This document shows, piece by piece, positions 8,204-17,615 of a stretch of DNA of 64,000 bases. The notes below the pieces were generated by a model. That model was not told the origin of the DNA. It did no database searches and was given only the letters and a program-made list of their open reading frames with translations. The stretch is from positions 2,480,001-2,544,000 of the forward strand of contig CAWGMO010000002.1 in the NCBI GenBank assembly GCA_963823735.1, in the 5' to 3' direction. Numbering within the stretch: the first letter of the stretch is position 1; every line of letters starts with the position of its first letter. This stretch comes from Actinoallomurus sp963823735. GTDB lineage: Bacteria > Actinomycetota > Actinomycetes > Streptosporangiales > Streptosporangiaceae. The position numbers were made by a program, and so were the translations under genes.

Positions 8204-9520
8204 ATGAAGCGAAGGACCCTCCTCGGCGCGGCCGCGACGCTGGCCGTCAGCCTGACCGTCGCCAGTTGCAGCGATCCCGGCTCGGGCGCGCCGGCCGGCG
8301 GCACTCCGGCGACCTGGGCTGCCCCCTCGGCCCGGCTCGCCGGCGTCGGCCTGACCATCTGGGCCGCCCAGAACAGCAACACCGTGCCCAGACAGGTGAT
8401 CGACGCCTTTCATCGGGCGACGGGCGCGACCGTCAAGGTCGTGACCGTCCCCGACCCGTACGAGCAGGGCGTGCAGACCAAGGTCGCCACCGGCGACAAG
8501 CCGGACCTGGCCTTCTGGCAGCCGACCGCGTCCATGCTGACGGCGATCAACGCCAGGGCCAACCTCCAGCCGCTCACCGGAGCCCCCTGGCTGCCGAAGC
8601 TCGATCCCCGGCTGAAGGACATGACCGGGCTCCTCGGGAGCACCCGCTACGCCGCGCTGGTCACCAGCCCGGCGGTCGAGGGCGTCTACTACAACAAGCA
8701 GGTCTTCGCCGCGAACGGCGTCACCCGGCCGCCGAGGAACTTCGGCGACATGGTGGCGCTGGCCCGCCGGCTCAAGGGCAGGGGCGTCACGCCGTTCTTC
8801 GAGATGGGCGGCGACCGGTGGGCCACCCAGTGGTGGGTGCAGGTCCAGCTCGCCGACGCCGCGAAGAGCGGTCTCTGGGACCGGATCAACAAGCACCGGG
8901 AGACGTTCTCCAGCCCGGTGGTCCTGAACGCCATCAGGACGTACAAGTCGCTGATCGACGAAGGTCTGTTCAACTCCGACATCAAGACCGCGACGTTCGA
9001 GGACCAGGGCAGGGCGCTGCTCGGCGGAAAGGCCGCCATGGCGCTGCAGGTGAACTCCTTCTTCGGCGAGCTACAGGCCAGTGCCGGCACCGCGACCCTC
9101 GACAAGAGGATCGGGTTCTTTCCGATCTCCCCGTCTGGCAACGTCGGCACCTACATTCCCGACCAGTCCAACGCCCTGGTCGCCTTCCGCACCGGGGACG
9201 CCCGGCGCGAGGCCGCCGCCCGGCAGTTGCTGGCGTTCTGGATGGGCCCCGACTACGGCGCCTTCATCGCCGACCGCGACACCGTGTCGCTGGAGCCCTC
9301 GGTGCCCAGCCCGGCCGGTGTTCCGCAGGCGTTGCGGACCGTGCACGCCTCCCTGGCGACCTCGGTCGGCTCGATGCAGGTGCTCGCCGTGGCCAACCCC
9401 GACCTCTACCTCAACCTCTCCGACATGATCGCCGGGAAGATGTCGCCGCCGAAGGTGGCCGCGACCACCCAGGACCAGTTCGGGCAGCTCGCCAAGGCCG
9501 CCGGGGCCTCCGGATTCTGA
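8204..9520 (+). CDS. ABC transporter sugar-binding lipoprotein (alpha-galactoside type)
   Basis: This 438-residue extracytoplasmic solute-binding protein of the carbohydrate-uptake-1 (MsmE/RafE-like) type has a lipobox LTVASC near residue 25 and typical segments such as KPDLAFWQP and GVYYNKQVF. The ATG at 8204 has a strong AAAAGGAG ribosome site. It follows the GH36 gene by 59 bases and precedes two permease genes; no ATPase gene is present, so a shared MsiK-type ATPase encoded elsewhere is likely, as is usual in actinomycetes. Substrate (raffinose, melibiose or galactosides) is inferred from the neighbour. Confidence 0.9.
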   Translation: MKRRTLLGAAATLAVSLTVASCSDPGSGAPAGGTPATWAAPSARLAGVGLTIWAAQNSNTVPRQVIDAFHRATGATVKVVTVPDPYEQGVQTKVATGDKPDLAFWQPTASMLTAINARANLQPLTGAPWLPKLDPRLKDMTGLLGSTRYAALVTSPAVEGVYYNKQVFAANGVTRPPRNFGDMVALARRLKGRGVTPFFEMGGDRWATQWWVQVQLADAAKSGLWDRINKHRETFSSPVVLNAIRTYKSLIDEGLFNSDIKTATFEDQGRALLGGKAAMALQVNSFFGELQASAGTATLDKRIGFFPISPSGNVGTYIPDQSNALVAFRTGDARREAAARQLLAFWMGPDYGAFIADRDTVSLEPSVPSPAGVPQALRTVHASLATSVGSMQVLAVANPDLYLNLSDMIAGKMSPPKVAATTQDQFGQLAKAAGASGF

Positions 9521-9543
9521 AGGAGCCCGACACGTGCAGGTGC

Positions 9544-10500
9544 GTGAGCACAGCCGTGAACACGGGGGAAGACGGCGCGGAGCGAGAACGGGCCGTGCGG
9601 CCGGGGCCATGCGCCAGGAGGCACCGGCGCGGCAACCACGGCCGCACGCACCCGATGTGGTTCATGGCGCCCGCGTACGCCCTGCTGTTGATCTTCTTTT
9701 TCGTGCCGACGATGTTCGACTTCGTCTACGCCTTCACCGACTGGTCCGGGTTCAAGAGCGCGATCCACCCGGTCGGGCTGGACAACTTCCGGAGCCTGAT
9801 CTCCGACGGCACCCTGCTCCGCTCACTCCGGATCACCGTCGTCTACGCGGTCCTGGTGGCCACATTCCAGAACGTCTTCGGCTTCCTCCTGGCCGTCCTG
9901 CTCGAACGCGACACGGTCGTGAACCGGATCGCGCGGGTGTTCTTCCTCATCCCGGTGATGATGTCCGCGCTCGCCGTCGGCTACGTCTTCCAGGCGCTCC
10001 TCAAGCCGGAGGGCAGCCTCAACGGGCTGCTGAGCGCGGTGCTGCGGCACCACGTCGGCTACGCCTGGCTCGGCGACACGACCTGGACGATCGTCACGGT
10101 CGCGGTGATCCACGCCTGGAAGTGGATGGGCCTGTCGATGCTCATCTACCTCGCCGGGCTCAAGACGGTGCCCGAGGACCTCACCGAGGCGGCGCGCATC
10201 GACGGCGCCTCCCGCTGGCGCATGTTCTGGTCGGTACGGTTCCCGTTCCTGGCCCCGGCGATCACCTTCAACGTCGCGACCGCCCTGCTGGGTTCGATGA
10301 ACGGGTTCGACATCGTGCAGGCCACCACGGCCGGCGGACCGGCCCGTACGACCGAGATCCTCAACGTCTTCATCTACCGGACGTTCGGCCAGGGCCTGTT
10401 CGCCCAGGCCACCACCATGAGCCTCGTGCTCTTCCTCGTCGTGCTCCTCCTGGCCTTCCCGGTCATCACCGTCCTGCGCAAGCGTGAGGAGATCCTGTGA
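9544..10500 (+). CDS. ABC transporter permease, MsmF/UgpA type
   Basis: This inner-membrane permease has about six transmembrane helices; the first begins near WFMAPAYALLLIFFFVP. The EAA loop reads TEAARIDGAS, the contact for the ATPase. The start is uncertain: GTG 9544 or GTG 9556 open the correct frame, while the best ribosome site (AGGAG, 9521) serves a GTG at 9534 in another frame that would join this one only if a base were lost from the GGGGG run near 9566-9570. Its stop overlaps the next start (GTGA), indicating translational coupling with the partner permease. Confidence 0.87.
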   Translation: MSTAVNTGEDGAERERAVRPGPCARRHRRGNHGRTHPMWFMAPAYALLLIFFFVPTMFDFVYAFTDWSGFKSAIHPVGLDNFRSLISDGTLLRSLRITVVYAVLVATFQNVFGFLLAVLLERDTVVNRIARVFFLIPVMMSALAVGYVFQALLKPEGSLNGLLSAVLRHHVGYAWLGDTTWTIVTVAVIHAWKWMGLSMLIYLAGLKTVPEDLTEAARIDGASRWRMFWSVRFPFLAPAITFNVATALLGSMNGFDIVQATTAGGPARTTEILNVFIYRTFGQGLFAQATTMSLVLFLVVLLLAFPVITVLRKREEIL

Positions 10501-11375
10501 ACGCCGTCTCGTCCTCGTCCCGCCGGCGCCCGGTCCGCTCGGCCGGGTTCAGCGACGCGCCGATCTGGCGCCGGCTGCAGCCGTTCTGCGCGGCGACGCT
10601 CGTCGTGGTCCTGATCGGTGTCCCGCTGTGGCTGGTGGTCGCGACCGCCGGCAAGTCGCGGGGCGAGGCCCTGACGCCGAACCTGTCGCCGCCGCGTCAT
10701 TGGCGGCTCCTCAGCAACCTGGAGGAGGTCTGGCACCAGGGCCGGGTACCGGCCGCGTTCTTCGGCAGCCTGCTGATCGTCGTCCCGGCGGTGATCGGGG
10801 TCCTCGTCGTGGGGTCCATGGCCGCCTGGATCCTCGCGCGCCGTACGTCCCGGCTCACCGCGGCGCTGTACGCCCTGGCCATCAGCGGCATCGTGCTGCC
10901 CCCGGCGATCGTCACCCTGGTCCTGCTGCTGCGGCAGCTCGGACTCGCCGGAAGCGCGATCGGGATGATCTGCGTGTACATGGGCATCTACCTGTCCACC
11001 GTGATCTTCTTCGTGACCGGGTTCGTCCGTACGATCCCGGCCTCGCTGGAGGAGGCCGCGCAGATCGACGGCGCGGGGCCGGTACGCGTGTTCGTCCGGG
11101 TGGTGCTCCCCCTGCTGCGGCCGGTGCTGGCGACCGCGACGATCCTGATCTGCCTGTACGTGTGGAACGACGTCTTCTACGCGTTCTTCATCGTGGGCGG
11201 CCGGCTGGACACGCTGCCGCTCAACCTGTTCCAGGTCGCCAGCGCGGGCCTCTACCTCAACAACTGGCATCTCATCTTCGCCTACGTGATCCTCATGAGC
11301 CTGCCTCTGGTCGCCGTGTTCGCCGTCGCGCAGCGAAGGATCATCTCGGGGATCACCAACGGCGCCGTCAGATGA
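10497..11375 (+). CDS. ABC transporter permease, MsmG/UgpE type
   Basis: This 292-residue inner-membrane permease completes the importer with the gene before it. It has about six transmembrane helices, and the cytoplasmic EAA loop reads EEAAQIDGAG. The GTG start overlaps the upstream TGA in GTGA. The C-terminus ISGITNGAVR matches the usual ending of this subfamily. No clear terminator follows; the next 277 bases hold two operator-like palindromes. Confidence 0.9.
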   Translation: MNAVSSSSRRRPVRSAGFSDAPIWRRLQPFCAATLVVVLIGVPLWLVVATAGKSRGEALTPNLSPPRHWRLLSNLEEVWHQGRVPAAFFGSLLIVVPAVIGVLVVGSMAAWILARRTSRLTAALYALAISGIVLPPAIVTLVLLLRQLGLAGSAIGMICVYMGIYLSTVIFFVTGFVRTIPASLEEAAQIDGAGPVRVFVRVVLPLLRPVLATATILICLYVWNDVFYAFFIVGGRLDTLPLNLFQVASAGLYLNNWHLIFAYVILMSLPLVAVFAVAQRRIISGITNGAVR

Positions 11376-11405
11376 CCTGGTGTCCGTGCTCGCCGTCCTC
11401 CGCGA

Positions 11406-11417
11406 AGAATCGATTCG
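11406..11417. promoter_or_regulatory. CG-centred operator in 11376-11652 gap
   Basis: AGAATCGATTCG contains the perfect palindrome GAATCGATTC (11407-11416). It belongs to the CGAA-N4-TTCG group with one terminal mismatch and lies 177 bases before a second site (11583). The two could permit looping. Confidence 0.5.
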
Positions 11418-11539
11418 ACGCCGACGCCATGAAAACAGCGGACGCGACACGGCACCGCCACCCATAGGGACGATGCCGATATGACCAGGAAGGATGGCCG
11501 TCGCCTGTCCGTCCTGGCGAGGTCGCCCACGGACGGACA

Positions 11540-11594
11540 TTGACCGCTCCCATCCCCGGTCGTAGCATCCGCCCGAGTCGGGCGAACCGATTCG
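11540..11594 (+). promoter_or_regulatory. Promoter and operator of the beta-helix hydrolase gene
   Basis: TTGACC (11540-11545), 17 bases and TAGCAT (11563-11568) form a promoter-like pair. CGAACCGATTCG (11583-11594) follows at the expected start of transcription. This is the same layout and the same operator word (opposite strand) as at 4524-4569. Confidence 0.62.
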
Positions 11595-11652
11595 ACCTCT
11601 GCCCTCGAAGGTTGATGGATGACCGCCCGTTCCCGTCAGAGAGGTCCCGTCC

Positions 11653-14052
11653 ATGTCCTGGTCCTCATCCCGGTTCGGCGGACACCGTCCGCTCGCGGCG
11701 GCCCGGGCCGCCGCGGTCGTCCTGGCCGCCGGTTTCGCCGTCGTCGTCCCGGCGGCCTCCGCGTCGGCCGCCGTCACCACGATCTACGCGTCCCCCACCG
11801 GCACCGGCAGCGCCTGCTCGTCCGCACAGCCGTGCTCGCTGTCGGCGGCACAGGCGGCGGTGCGCTCGCAGGTCGCCTCCATGTCGGGCGACATCGTCGT
11901 GCAGCTGGCCGACGGCGTGTACCGGCCGGCCGCACCGTTGACCTTCACCTCCGCCGACTCCGGCACGGGCGGTCACACCGTCAGCTGGCAGGCCGCCCCA
12001 TCGGCCCATCCGGTGATCACGGGCGCGAAGGCGGTCACCGGCTGGAGCCTCGCCGACTCCTCCAAGAACATCTGGAAGGCGAGCGTCGGCACCGGGCTCG
12101 ACACCCGGCAGCTCTACGTCGACGGCGCCGAGGCCACGCGGGCCCGTACCACGGTGAACCGCTCGGACTTCACGGCGAGCGCCACCGGACTCCGGTTCAC
12201 CAGCTCCTCCCTGAACTACCTGAACAATCTGGCGCACCAGAACCGCGTCGAGGTCGAAGGCGTCGGCTCGTTCACCGACCGGTACTCGCCGGTGCAGAGC
12301 ATCGGCAGCGGCCTCCTGACGATGCAGCAACCGGCCTGGAACAACAACGCGTTCGGGTACGACACGCTCACCAGCCCGTTCCGCGCCGGCCCCCTGTACC
12401 TGGAGAACGCCTACGAGTTCCTCGACTCGCCCGGCGAGTGGTACGACGACACGTCCACCGGCACCCTGTACTACATCCCGCGGTCCGGGCAGACCATGAG
12501 CACCACCGACGTGGAGCTCCCGATGCTGCAGTCCCTCGTCGACGTCGGCGGCACCTACGACTCCCCCGCGCACGACGTCTCCTTCTCCGGCATCACCTTC
12601 ACCGGGACCAGCTGGCTCGGCCCCAGCGGCTCCCAGGGCTACGCCGACCAGCAGACCGGCGCCTACCTCAGCGGGAACCGGTCATGGCCGTCGTTCGGCT
12701 CCTGCCAGTCAGGGCTGCACCCAGTTCGAGGCCGCCCGGCCGCACTGGAACCAGATGCCCGCGGCCGTGCAGGTGTCCGCGGCCAACCACATCACCTTCA
12801 GCGGCGACCAGTTCGTCAACCTCGGGCCAGACCGCGCTGGGCATCGGCAATGACGCCAACGCCCACGCCACCGGCGTCGGCCTGGGCGCGAGCGCCATCA
12901 CCGTCACCGGGTCCACCTTCACCGGCGACGCCGCCGGCGCGATCGTGGCCGGCGGCGTACAGGCCGACGCGCACCACCCCGGCGACCAGCGCATGATCGA
13001 CCACGACATCACCATCAGCGACAACCTGGTCCACGACGTCGGCCTGGACTACCGGGGCATCGTGTCGTTCCTGTCCACCTACGTCACCAACGCCACCATC
13101 AGCCACAACGAGGTCTACAACATGCCGTACTCCGGCATCGCGGTCGGCTACGGCTGGGGCGCGAACGACGCCGGCGGCAGCAACGACTACGCCAACCGCG
13201 GCCTGTACAACTACCAGCCGCGCTACAGCACCGCCACGACCGAGTCGGGCGACAAGGTCACCGGCAACTACGTGCACGACATCATGCAGCAGATGAACGA
13301 CGGCGGGTGCATCTACACCCTGTCGGCGAACCCGAACGGGAACATCAGCGGCAACTACTGCCTGCGGACCAACGGCTACTTCGGCCTGTACTTCGACGAG
13401 GGTTCCCGGTACTTCACCGCCACCGGCAACGTGTTCTCCGCCATCGGCGGCACCTGGGCCGTCGAGAACGCCAACGCGAACAACAACACCGGAACCATCA
13501 CGCTGACCGGCAACTGGTACAGCAACGGCGGAACCAACCTCACCAACGGCGACCGCGGCAACACCGTCTCCGGCAAACGTCGCCGTGAGCAACGGCAACT
13601 GGCCGTCGGGCGCCCAGTCGGTGATCGCGTCCGCGGGCATCCGGTCGGGCGGGGGCTCGGGGTCCACCGGTGTGCTCCGGGGCACCGGATCCAACCGATG
13701 CCTGGACGTCCCGAACGCGAGCCAGACCGACGGCGCCCTCCTGCAGATCTGGGACTGCGACGGCACCACGGACCAGCAGTGGACCCTGACGTCGGCCAAC
13801 CAGCTCACCGTGTACGGCGGCACCAAGTGCCTCGACGTCCCCGGTCACGCGACGACCACGGGCACCAAGGTGGAGATCTGGACCTGCAACGGCGGAACGA
13901 ACCAGCAGTGGCGGCTGAACTCCGATGGCACGGTCACCGGAATCGAGTCGGGCCTCTGCCTGGACGTCACCGGTCAGGGCACCGCCAACGGCACCGGCGT
14001 GGAGCTGTGGACCTGCAACGGGCAGAACAACCAGAAGTGGTCCCGCACCTGA
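11653..14052 (+). pseudogene. Secreted right-handed beta-helix glycoside hydrolase with CBM13, frameshifted three times
   Basis: If corrected, the gene encodes about 798 residues: a signal peptide (about 1-39), a parallel beta-helix domain and a C-terminal ricin-B/CBM13 domain with CLDV and QxW repeats. Segments RQLYVDGAEATRAR and SPGEWYDDTSTGTLYYIP resemble beta-helix hydrolases of the GH141/GH120 kind; the family is not certain. Reading passes through three frames: 11653-12712, then 12715-12823, then 12827-13575, then back to the first. Each shift is an extra base in a run of three (GGG 12712-12714, GGG 12824-12826, AAA 13575-13577), and the three sum to a whole codon. All parts keep coding bias and domain continuity, so recent inactivation or sequencing error is more likely than old decay. 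Confidence 0.85.
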
Positions 14053-14069
14053 GGACCACCGACGCCACA

Positions 14070-14103
14070 ACGGGCGGCCGGGCCTCGGGAGCCGGCCGCC
14101 CGT
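14070..14103. terminator. Bidirectional terminator between converging genes
   Basis: A perfect 12-base stem (ACGGGCGGCCGG against CCGGCCGCCCGT) with a 10-base loop lies between the beta-helix gene stop (14052) and the GH5 stop (14130), so it can serve both. Confidence 0.8.
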
Positions 14104-14129
14104 TCGTCGTGCGCGTACGGTTCAGCGCG

Positions 14130-15656
14130 TCACGCGGCGGTGCAGGTGGGGGTGACGCCGGGGTTGGCGCCCGCGTAGGTCGCCTGGAAACCGAACGTCG
14201 TCGACGCGCCGGGGGCGAGCGCCCCGTTGTGGGAGGAGTTCACCGCGGTGACGCTCGCGCCGGACTGGGTGACGCCGGCGTTCCAGGCGTTCGAGACGGT
14301 CTGGTTCCCGCCGAAGGACCAGGTCACCTTCCAGCTTCGCGTGGCGGCGCCGGACGCGGTCACGGTCACGGTGGCGGTGAAGCCGGAGCCCCAGTCGTTG
14401 TCCACGTGATAGGAGGCGGCGCACGCGGGATCGCCGCCTCCCCCGCCTCCGCCTCCGCCGTCGCCGACCGGGTCGAACGCGGTCGACTTGATCGAGGCGA
14501 GGTAGCCGTCCTTCGTGGTGTTGACGGTCGTCCAGTCGTCGTTGAGGATCCCGCCGGTGTCACCGGAGTTCGGGTTCAGGCTCCAGAAGGTCCACTGGAA
14601 GGAGTCCCCGCCGTGCTGTGCGGTGGAGCCCAGATACTTCACCAGCGACGCGAGCCACTGCTGGTCGATGCCGGACTGCAGCGTGGTGCCGAACTCACCG
14701 ACCCAGACGGGCGCGACGTTCTGCGTGAACAGGTAGCCCCAGAACCGGTCCCACACCTGCGGCAGGTTGGCGGGGAAGGAGGGATCGTGGAACCAGGTCT
14801 GGTCGGCCACGCTCGTGGCGTAGTCGTGCGCCGAGTAGACCAGGCGACCCGGCACCGAGAGGCGGACCGGGTACGTTCCCGCGCCTTCGAGGTTTCCGCC
14901 CCACCAGCCGGAGTCGCCGTGGTAGGTCTGGATGCCCTCGACGAAGATGAGCAGGTCGGGGTTGACCGAGAGCACCGCGTCGCCGGCCCGCTCGGCGGCG
15001 AGCCGCCAGTCGATCGAGGTGTCTCCGCAGCCCCAGCAGGCCGGATCGTGCGGCTCGTTGTGCAGGTCGATGCCGACGACCGCCGGGTTGCCGGCGTAAC
15101 GGCTCGCGAGCGCCTTGAGGTCGGCGATCCAGGTCGTCTCGCTGACGCTGGAGGTGTACCAGAGGGCCGACTGGGCGGACGCGTCGGGACGGTGCCGGTC
15201 CAGGATGACCCGGAGCCCGATCGAGCCCGCGTAGCCGACGATGTGGTCCATCACCTGCAGGGAGGTGAGGCCCCGCAGGTCGGCGTTCTTCCCACTGGAG
15301 AAGTCGATGCTGTCGGGCACCGTGCCGGGCTTGAAGATGTCATCGGAGTACGGCAGCCGCAGCGTGTTGTAGTTCAGCGACTTGACCTGGTTCAGCAGGT
15401 CCTTGTAGTCCCTGGTCCACAGCCCGTGCACCACGTGGTTCGCCGTTTCGAAGCCGAACCAGTTGATGCCCGCGATGCGCACCGGATGGCCGCTCGCGTC
15501 GAGGATCTGCCGGCCGCTGGTGTGCCAGTAGCCACCGCCCGCGGCGCGGGCCTTCGGAGCGAGGGAGACGCCGCCGGTGACGGCGGCGAGAAGTGTGAGG
15601 AGAAAGGCCACCACCAAGAAGGACCTGCTCCTCGGTCGTGTTCCGGGGACGAGCAT
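14130..15656 (-). CDS. Secreted endoglucanase, GH5 with C-terminal CBM2
   Basis: This 508-residue exported cellulase has a signal peptide (about 1-38), a GH5 catalytic domain (about 40-385), a pure-Gly linker (about 393-403) and a C-terminal CBM2 cellulose-binding module. Acid/base Glu201 lies in DLHNEPH and nucleophile Glu321 in WVGEFGT; the N-terminal GINWFGFET is typical of actinobacterial GH5_1 enzymes. It should cut internal beta-1,4-glucan bonds. It is the last gene of the R2/GH48/GH6/GH5 array, and supplies the endo-activity that complements the exo-acting GH48 and GH6 enzymes. Confidence 0.95.
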   Translation of the reverse strand: MLVPGTRPRSRSFLVVAFLLTLLAAVTGGVSLAPKARAAGGGYWHTSGRQILDASGHPVRIAGINWFGFETANHVVHGLWTRDYKDLLNQVKSLNYNTLRLPYSDDIFKPGTVPDSIDFSSGKNADLRGLTSLQVMDHIVGYAGSIGLRVILDRHRPDASAQSALWYTSSVSETTWIADLKALASRYAGNPAVVGIDLHNEPHDPACWGCGDTSIDWRLAAERAGDAVLSVNPDLLIFVEGIQTYHGDSGWWGGNLEGAGTYPVRLSVPGRLVYSAHDYATSVADQTWFHDPSFPANLPQVWDRFWGYLFTQNVAPVWVGEFGTTLQSGIDQQWLASLVKYLGSTAQHGGDSFQWTFWSLNPNSGDTGGILNDDWTTVNTTKDGYLASIKSTAFDPVGDGGGGGGGGGDPACAASYHVDNDWGSGFTATVTVTASGAATRSWKVTWSFGGNQTVSNAWNAGVTQSGASVTAVNSSHNGALAPGASTTFGFQATYAGANPGVTPTCTAA

Positions 15657-15699
15657 GACACCACCTCATGTCGCGTTGCGCGATTCGGTTCTCCGGTGA

Positions 15700-15730
15700 G
15701 GGGCGGGGACGCCATCGACGTCCCCGCCCC
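15700..15730 (-). terminator. Hairpin downstream of the GH6 gene
   Basis: A perfect 12-base stem (GGGGCGGGGACG against CGTCCCCGCCCC) with a 7-base loop lies 28 bases past the GH6 stop and before the GH5 start. It is a terminator or an mRNA-stabilising element inside the cellulase array. Confidence 0.7.
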
Positions 15731-15757
15731 GTCACGTGCCGTCAGGACATCGCCGGA

Positions 15758-17458
15758 TCAGGAGACCGGCGGATAGGCGTTCTGCAGCAACTGGTGGAAC
15801 TGGGCGGAGAACCAGTGCCCGGCCAGCGGGGAGTCCGGCAGCGCGCCACTCGGGTTGTTGCCGTTGCGGACGTTGCCGCCGTAGTTCGGGTCGCACATCT
15901 GGTCGAAGCCCTTGCCCTCGTCATTGGGGATGGACTTGCTGGAGCCGTCGGACTCACCCGGCGGCTTGACCCACGCGTACGCGTCGAAGCCGGCGGCCGG
16001 AGCCGCGGTCGGGCGCGCGCCCAGTCCGGCGCCGGACTGGTTGCACCAGTCGCCGACGTGCGGCCGGCGGTCGACGCGCTCGGCGTTGACCTGCGTGTTG
16101 ATGTCACTGGCCGAGCTCGGTCCGGTCGGGCGGTTCGCCCCGCCCCAGCCGTTGCGGGACGTGTCGATGACCATTCCGATGCCGGACGGGAAGCCGTCGG
16201 AGATGAGCTGCTGGCGGAAGGCGGCGCCGAAGCTCGACTCGTCGACGTAGTAGTTCCAGTCCACCCACGTCGACTGACGGGTCTGGTTGTTGACCGGCAG
16301 GTACGGCTCGGTGGTGGGCGAGTAGTTGGCGGTGTTGACGACGAAGCCGTCGACGCTGTTCACGCCGGCCGTCGTGCCCTTGGCCGCGGTGGCGAAGAGC
16401 TGTGCGGCGGGGCCGAAGTTGCTGTCCCAGCCGAGCCAGCCGTGGTGTCCCGCGTCGAGGTAGGTGTAGACGTTGCTGATCGCGTGCAGCTTGTTCAGCG
16501 CGTACTGGACGCCCTTCACGTAGTTGCCGTTCTGCTGCATGGTCTGGCACGCGGCGGTGGCGGTGTTGCCGCTGACGTTGGTGACCAGGTTGGGCAGCGA
16601 GTCCGGCTCGATGTAGGTGATGATCTTCAGGTTGGCGTACTTCGAGTCCGCCATGATCGCGGCGATCGGGTCGATGTACTCGGTCTGGTAGCGGCCGATC
16701 TCCGTCGCGCCGAGCTCACCGTTGGAGGCCAGCGCCGCGCAGTCACGGCCGGGCAGGTCGTAGATGACGAACTGCGCGTAGCTCGCCCCCTGGGCGACGG
16801 CCGCGTCGAGGTGGGCGCGCAGGCCCATCCCGCCGTTGGCGCCGTTGATGGCCGCGATGCGGTCGAGCCACACGGCCGTCGGCTGGTTCGCCACGGCCGT
16901 GCCACCGTCGCCCTTGGCCTCGGTGGACCACTCCGAGTCCACATACCCCTTGCCGCCCGCGAACGGGTTGTCCACGTGGTCACCGGTTCCCGGCGGGGTG
17001 TCCGTGGGCGTCGGGGTCGGCGTGGGGTCGGTGCCGCCGTTGCACGTCGTGCCGTTCAGCTTGAACACCGTGGGCGCGGCGTTCGTGCCGGAGTAGGAGC
17101 CATTGAAGCCCAGCGTGGTCGAGGCGTTCGCGGCCAGGATGCCGTTGTAGGACAGGCTGGCGACCGTGACGTGCTTTCCGGACTGGGAGAAGGTGCCGCT
17201 CCAGCCCTGCGTGACCTGCTGGTTCCCGGCGAAGTCCCACTCCAGCTTCCAGGAGGTGAGCGGATCGCCGAGGTTGGTCACGCTGAGATTGCCGGTGAAA
17301 CCGCCGCCCCAGTCGTTGGTCGTGTAGGCGACCGTACAGCCGGCCGCCGCGTGCGCCGAACCGACGGCGACGAACGTCGAGACGAGACCGAGCAGCAGGG
17401 CGGCCAGTGCCACCAGTGCCGACCGGCCCGCGCGCGGGCGATGAACGTTGACATTCAT
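15758..17458 (-). CDS. Secreted cellobiohydrolase, GH6 with N-terminal CBM2
   Basis: This 566-residue exported enzyme has a signal peptide (about 1-38), CBM2 (about 41-138), a Thr/Pro linker (TPTPTPTDTPP) and a GH6 domain (about 158-566). Conserved catalytic-region motifs are YDLPGRDCAALASNGE and YIEPDSLPNLVTN, which carry the essential aspartates known from Trichoderma Cel6A. The long C-terminal loop segments and overall size suggest an exo-acting (Cel6B-like) enzyme rather than an endoglucanase. The ATG at 17458 has a GAGGAGG ribosome site. Hairpins flank the gene on both sides. It should release cellobiose from non-reducing ends, opposite to GH48. Confidence 0.94.
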   Translation of the reverse strand: MNVNVHRPRAGRSALVALAALLLGLVSTFVAVGSAHAAAGCTVAYTTNDWGGGFTGNLSVTNLGDPLTSWKLEWDFAGNQQVTQGWSGTFSQSGKHVTVASLSYNGILAANASTTLGFNGSYSGTNAAPTVFKLNGTTCNGGTDPTPTPTPTDTPPGTGDHVDNPFAGGKGYVDSEWSTEAKGDGGTAVANQPTAVWLDRIAAINGANGGMGLRAHLDAAVAQGASYAQFVIYDLPGRDCAALASNGELGATEIGRYQTEYIDPIAAIMADSKYANLKIITYIEPDSLPNLVTNVSGNTATAACQTMQQNGNYVKGVQYALNKLHAISNVYTYLDAGHHGWLGWDSNFGPAAQLFATAAKGTTAGVNSVDGFVVNTANYSPTTEPYLPVNNQTRQSTWVDWNYYVDESSFGAAFRQQLISDGFPSGIGMVIDTSRNGWGGANRPTGPSSASDINTQVNAERVDRRPHVGDWCNQSGAGLGARPTAAPAAGFDAYAWVKPPGESDGSSKSIPNDEGKGFDQMCDPNYGGNVRNGNNPSGALPDSPLAGHWFSAQFHQLLQNAYPPVS

Positions 17459-17571
17459 ACGATGCGTCCTCCTCAGGACTCTGGCGGAAGCGCCCCGGGG
17501 GTGGTCCCCCCGGGATGGGTTCATGCGGGTGCGCGGGATTCCATGGCAGCACCACGGGTGGTGGGGGCCCC

Positions 17572-17602
17572 GGGGACGCGGGAAGCGCTCCCGCGCGTCC
17601 CC
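17572..17602 (-). terminator. Hairpin downstream of the GH48 gene, with operator-like core
   Basis: GGGGACGCGGGA pairs with the sequence at 17589-17602 apart from a 2-base bulge. The centre GGGAAGCGCTCCC resembles a CelR operator with one extra base in one arm. It follows the GH48 stop by 14 bases, so a terminator is the primary reading. Confidence 0.6.
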
Positions 17603-17615
17603 GGGACCGGATCGG

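Noticed and set aside
12712..13577. Programmed ribosomal frameshifting in the beta-helix gene
   Set aside because: Three shifts in the same direction at ordinary triplets without slippery heptamers or adjacent pseudoknot-like structures are not a known recoding pattern.
11619..15776. Very long plus-strand open frame spanning the beta-helix and GH5 regions
   Set aside because: It reads one beta-helix segment in the true frame but otherwise runs antisense to the GH5 gene; its composition is the Arg/Val-rich shadow pattern of high-GC DNA.
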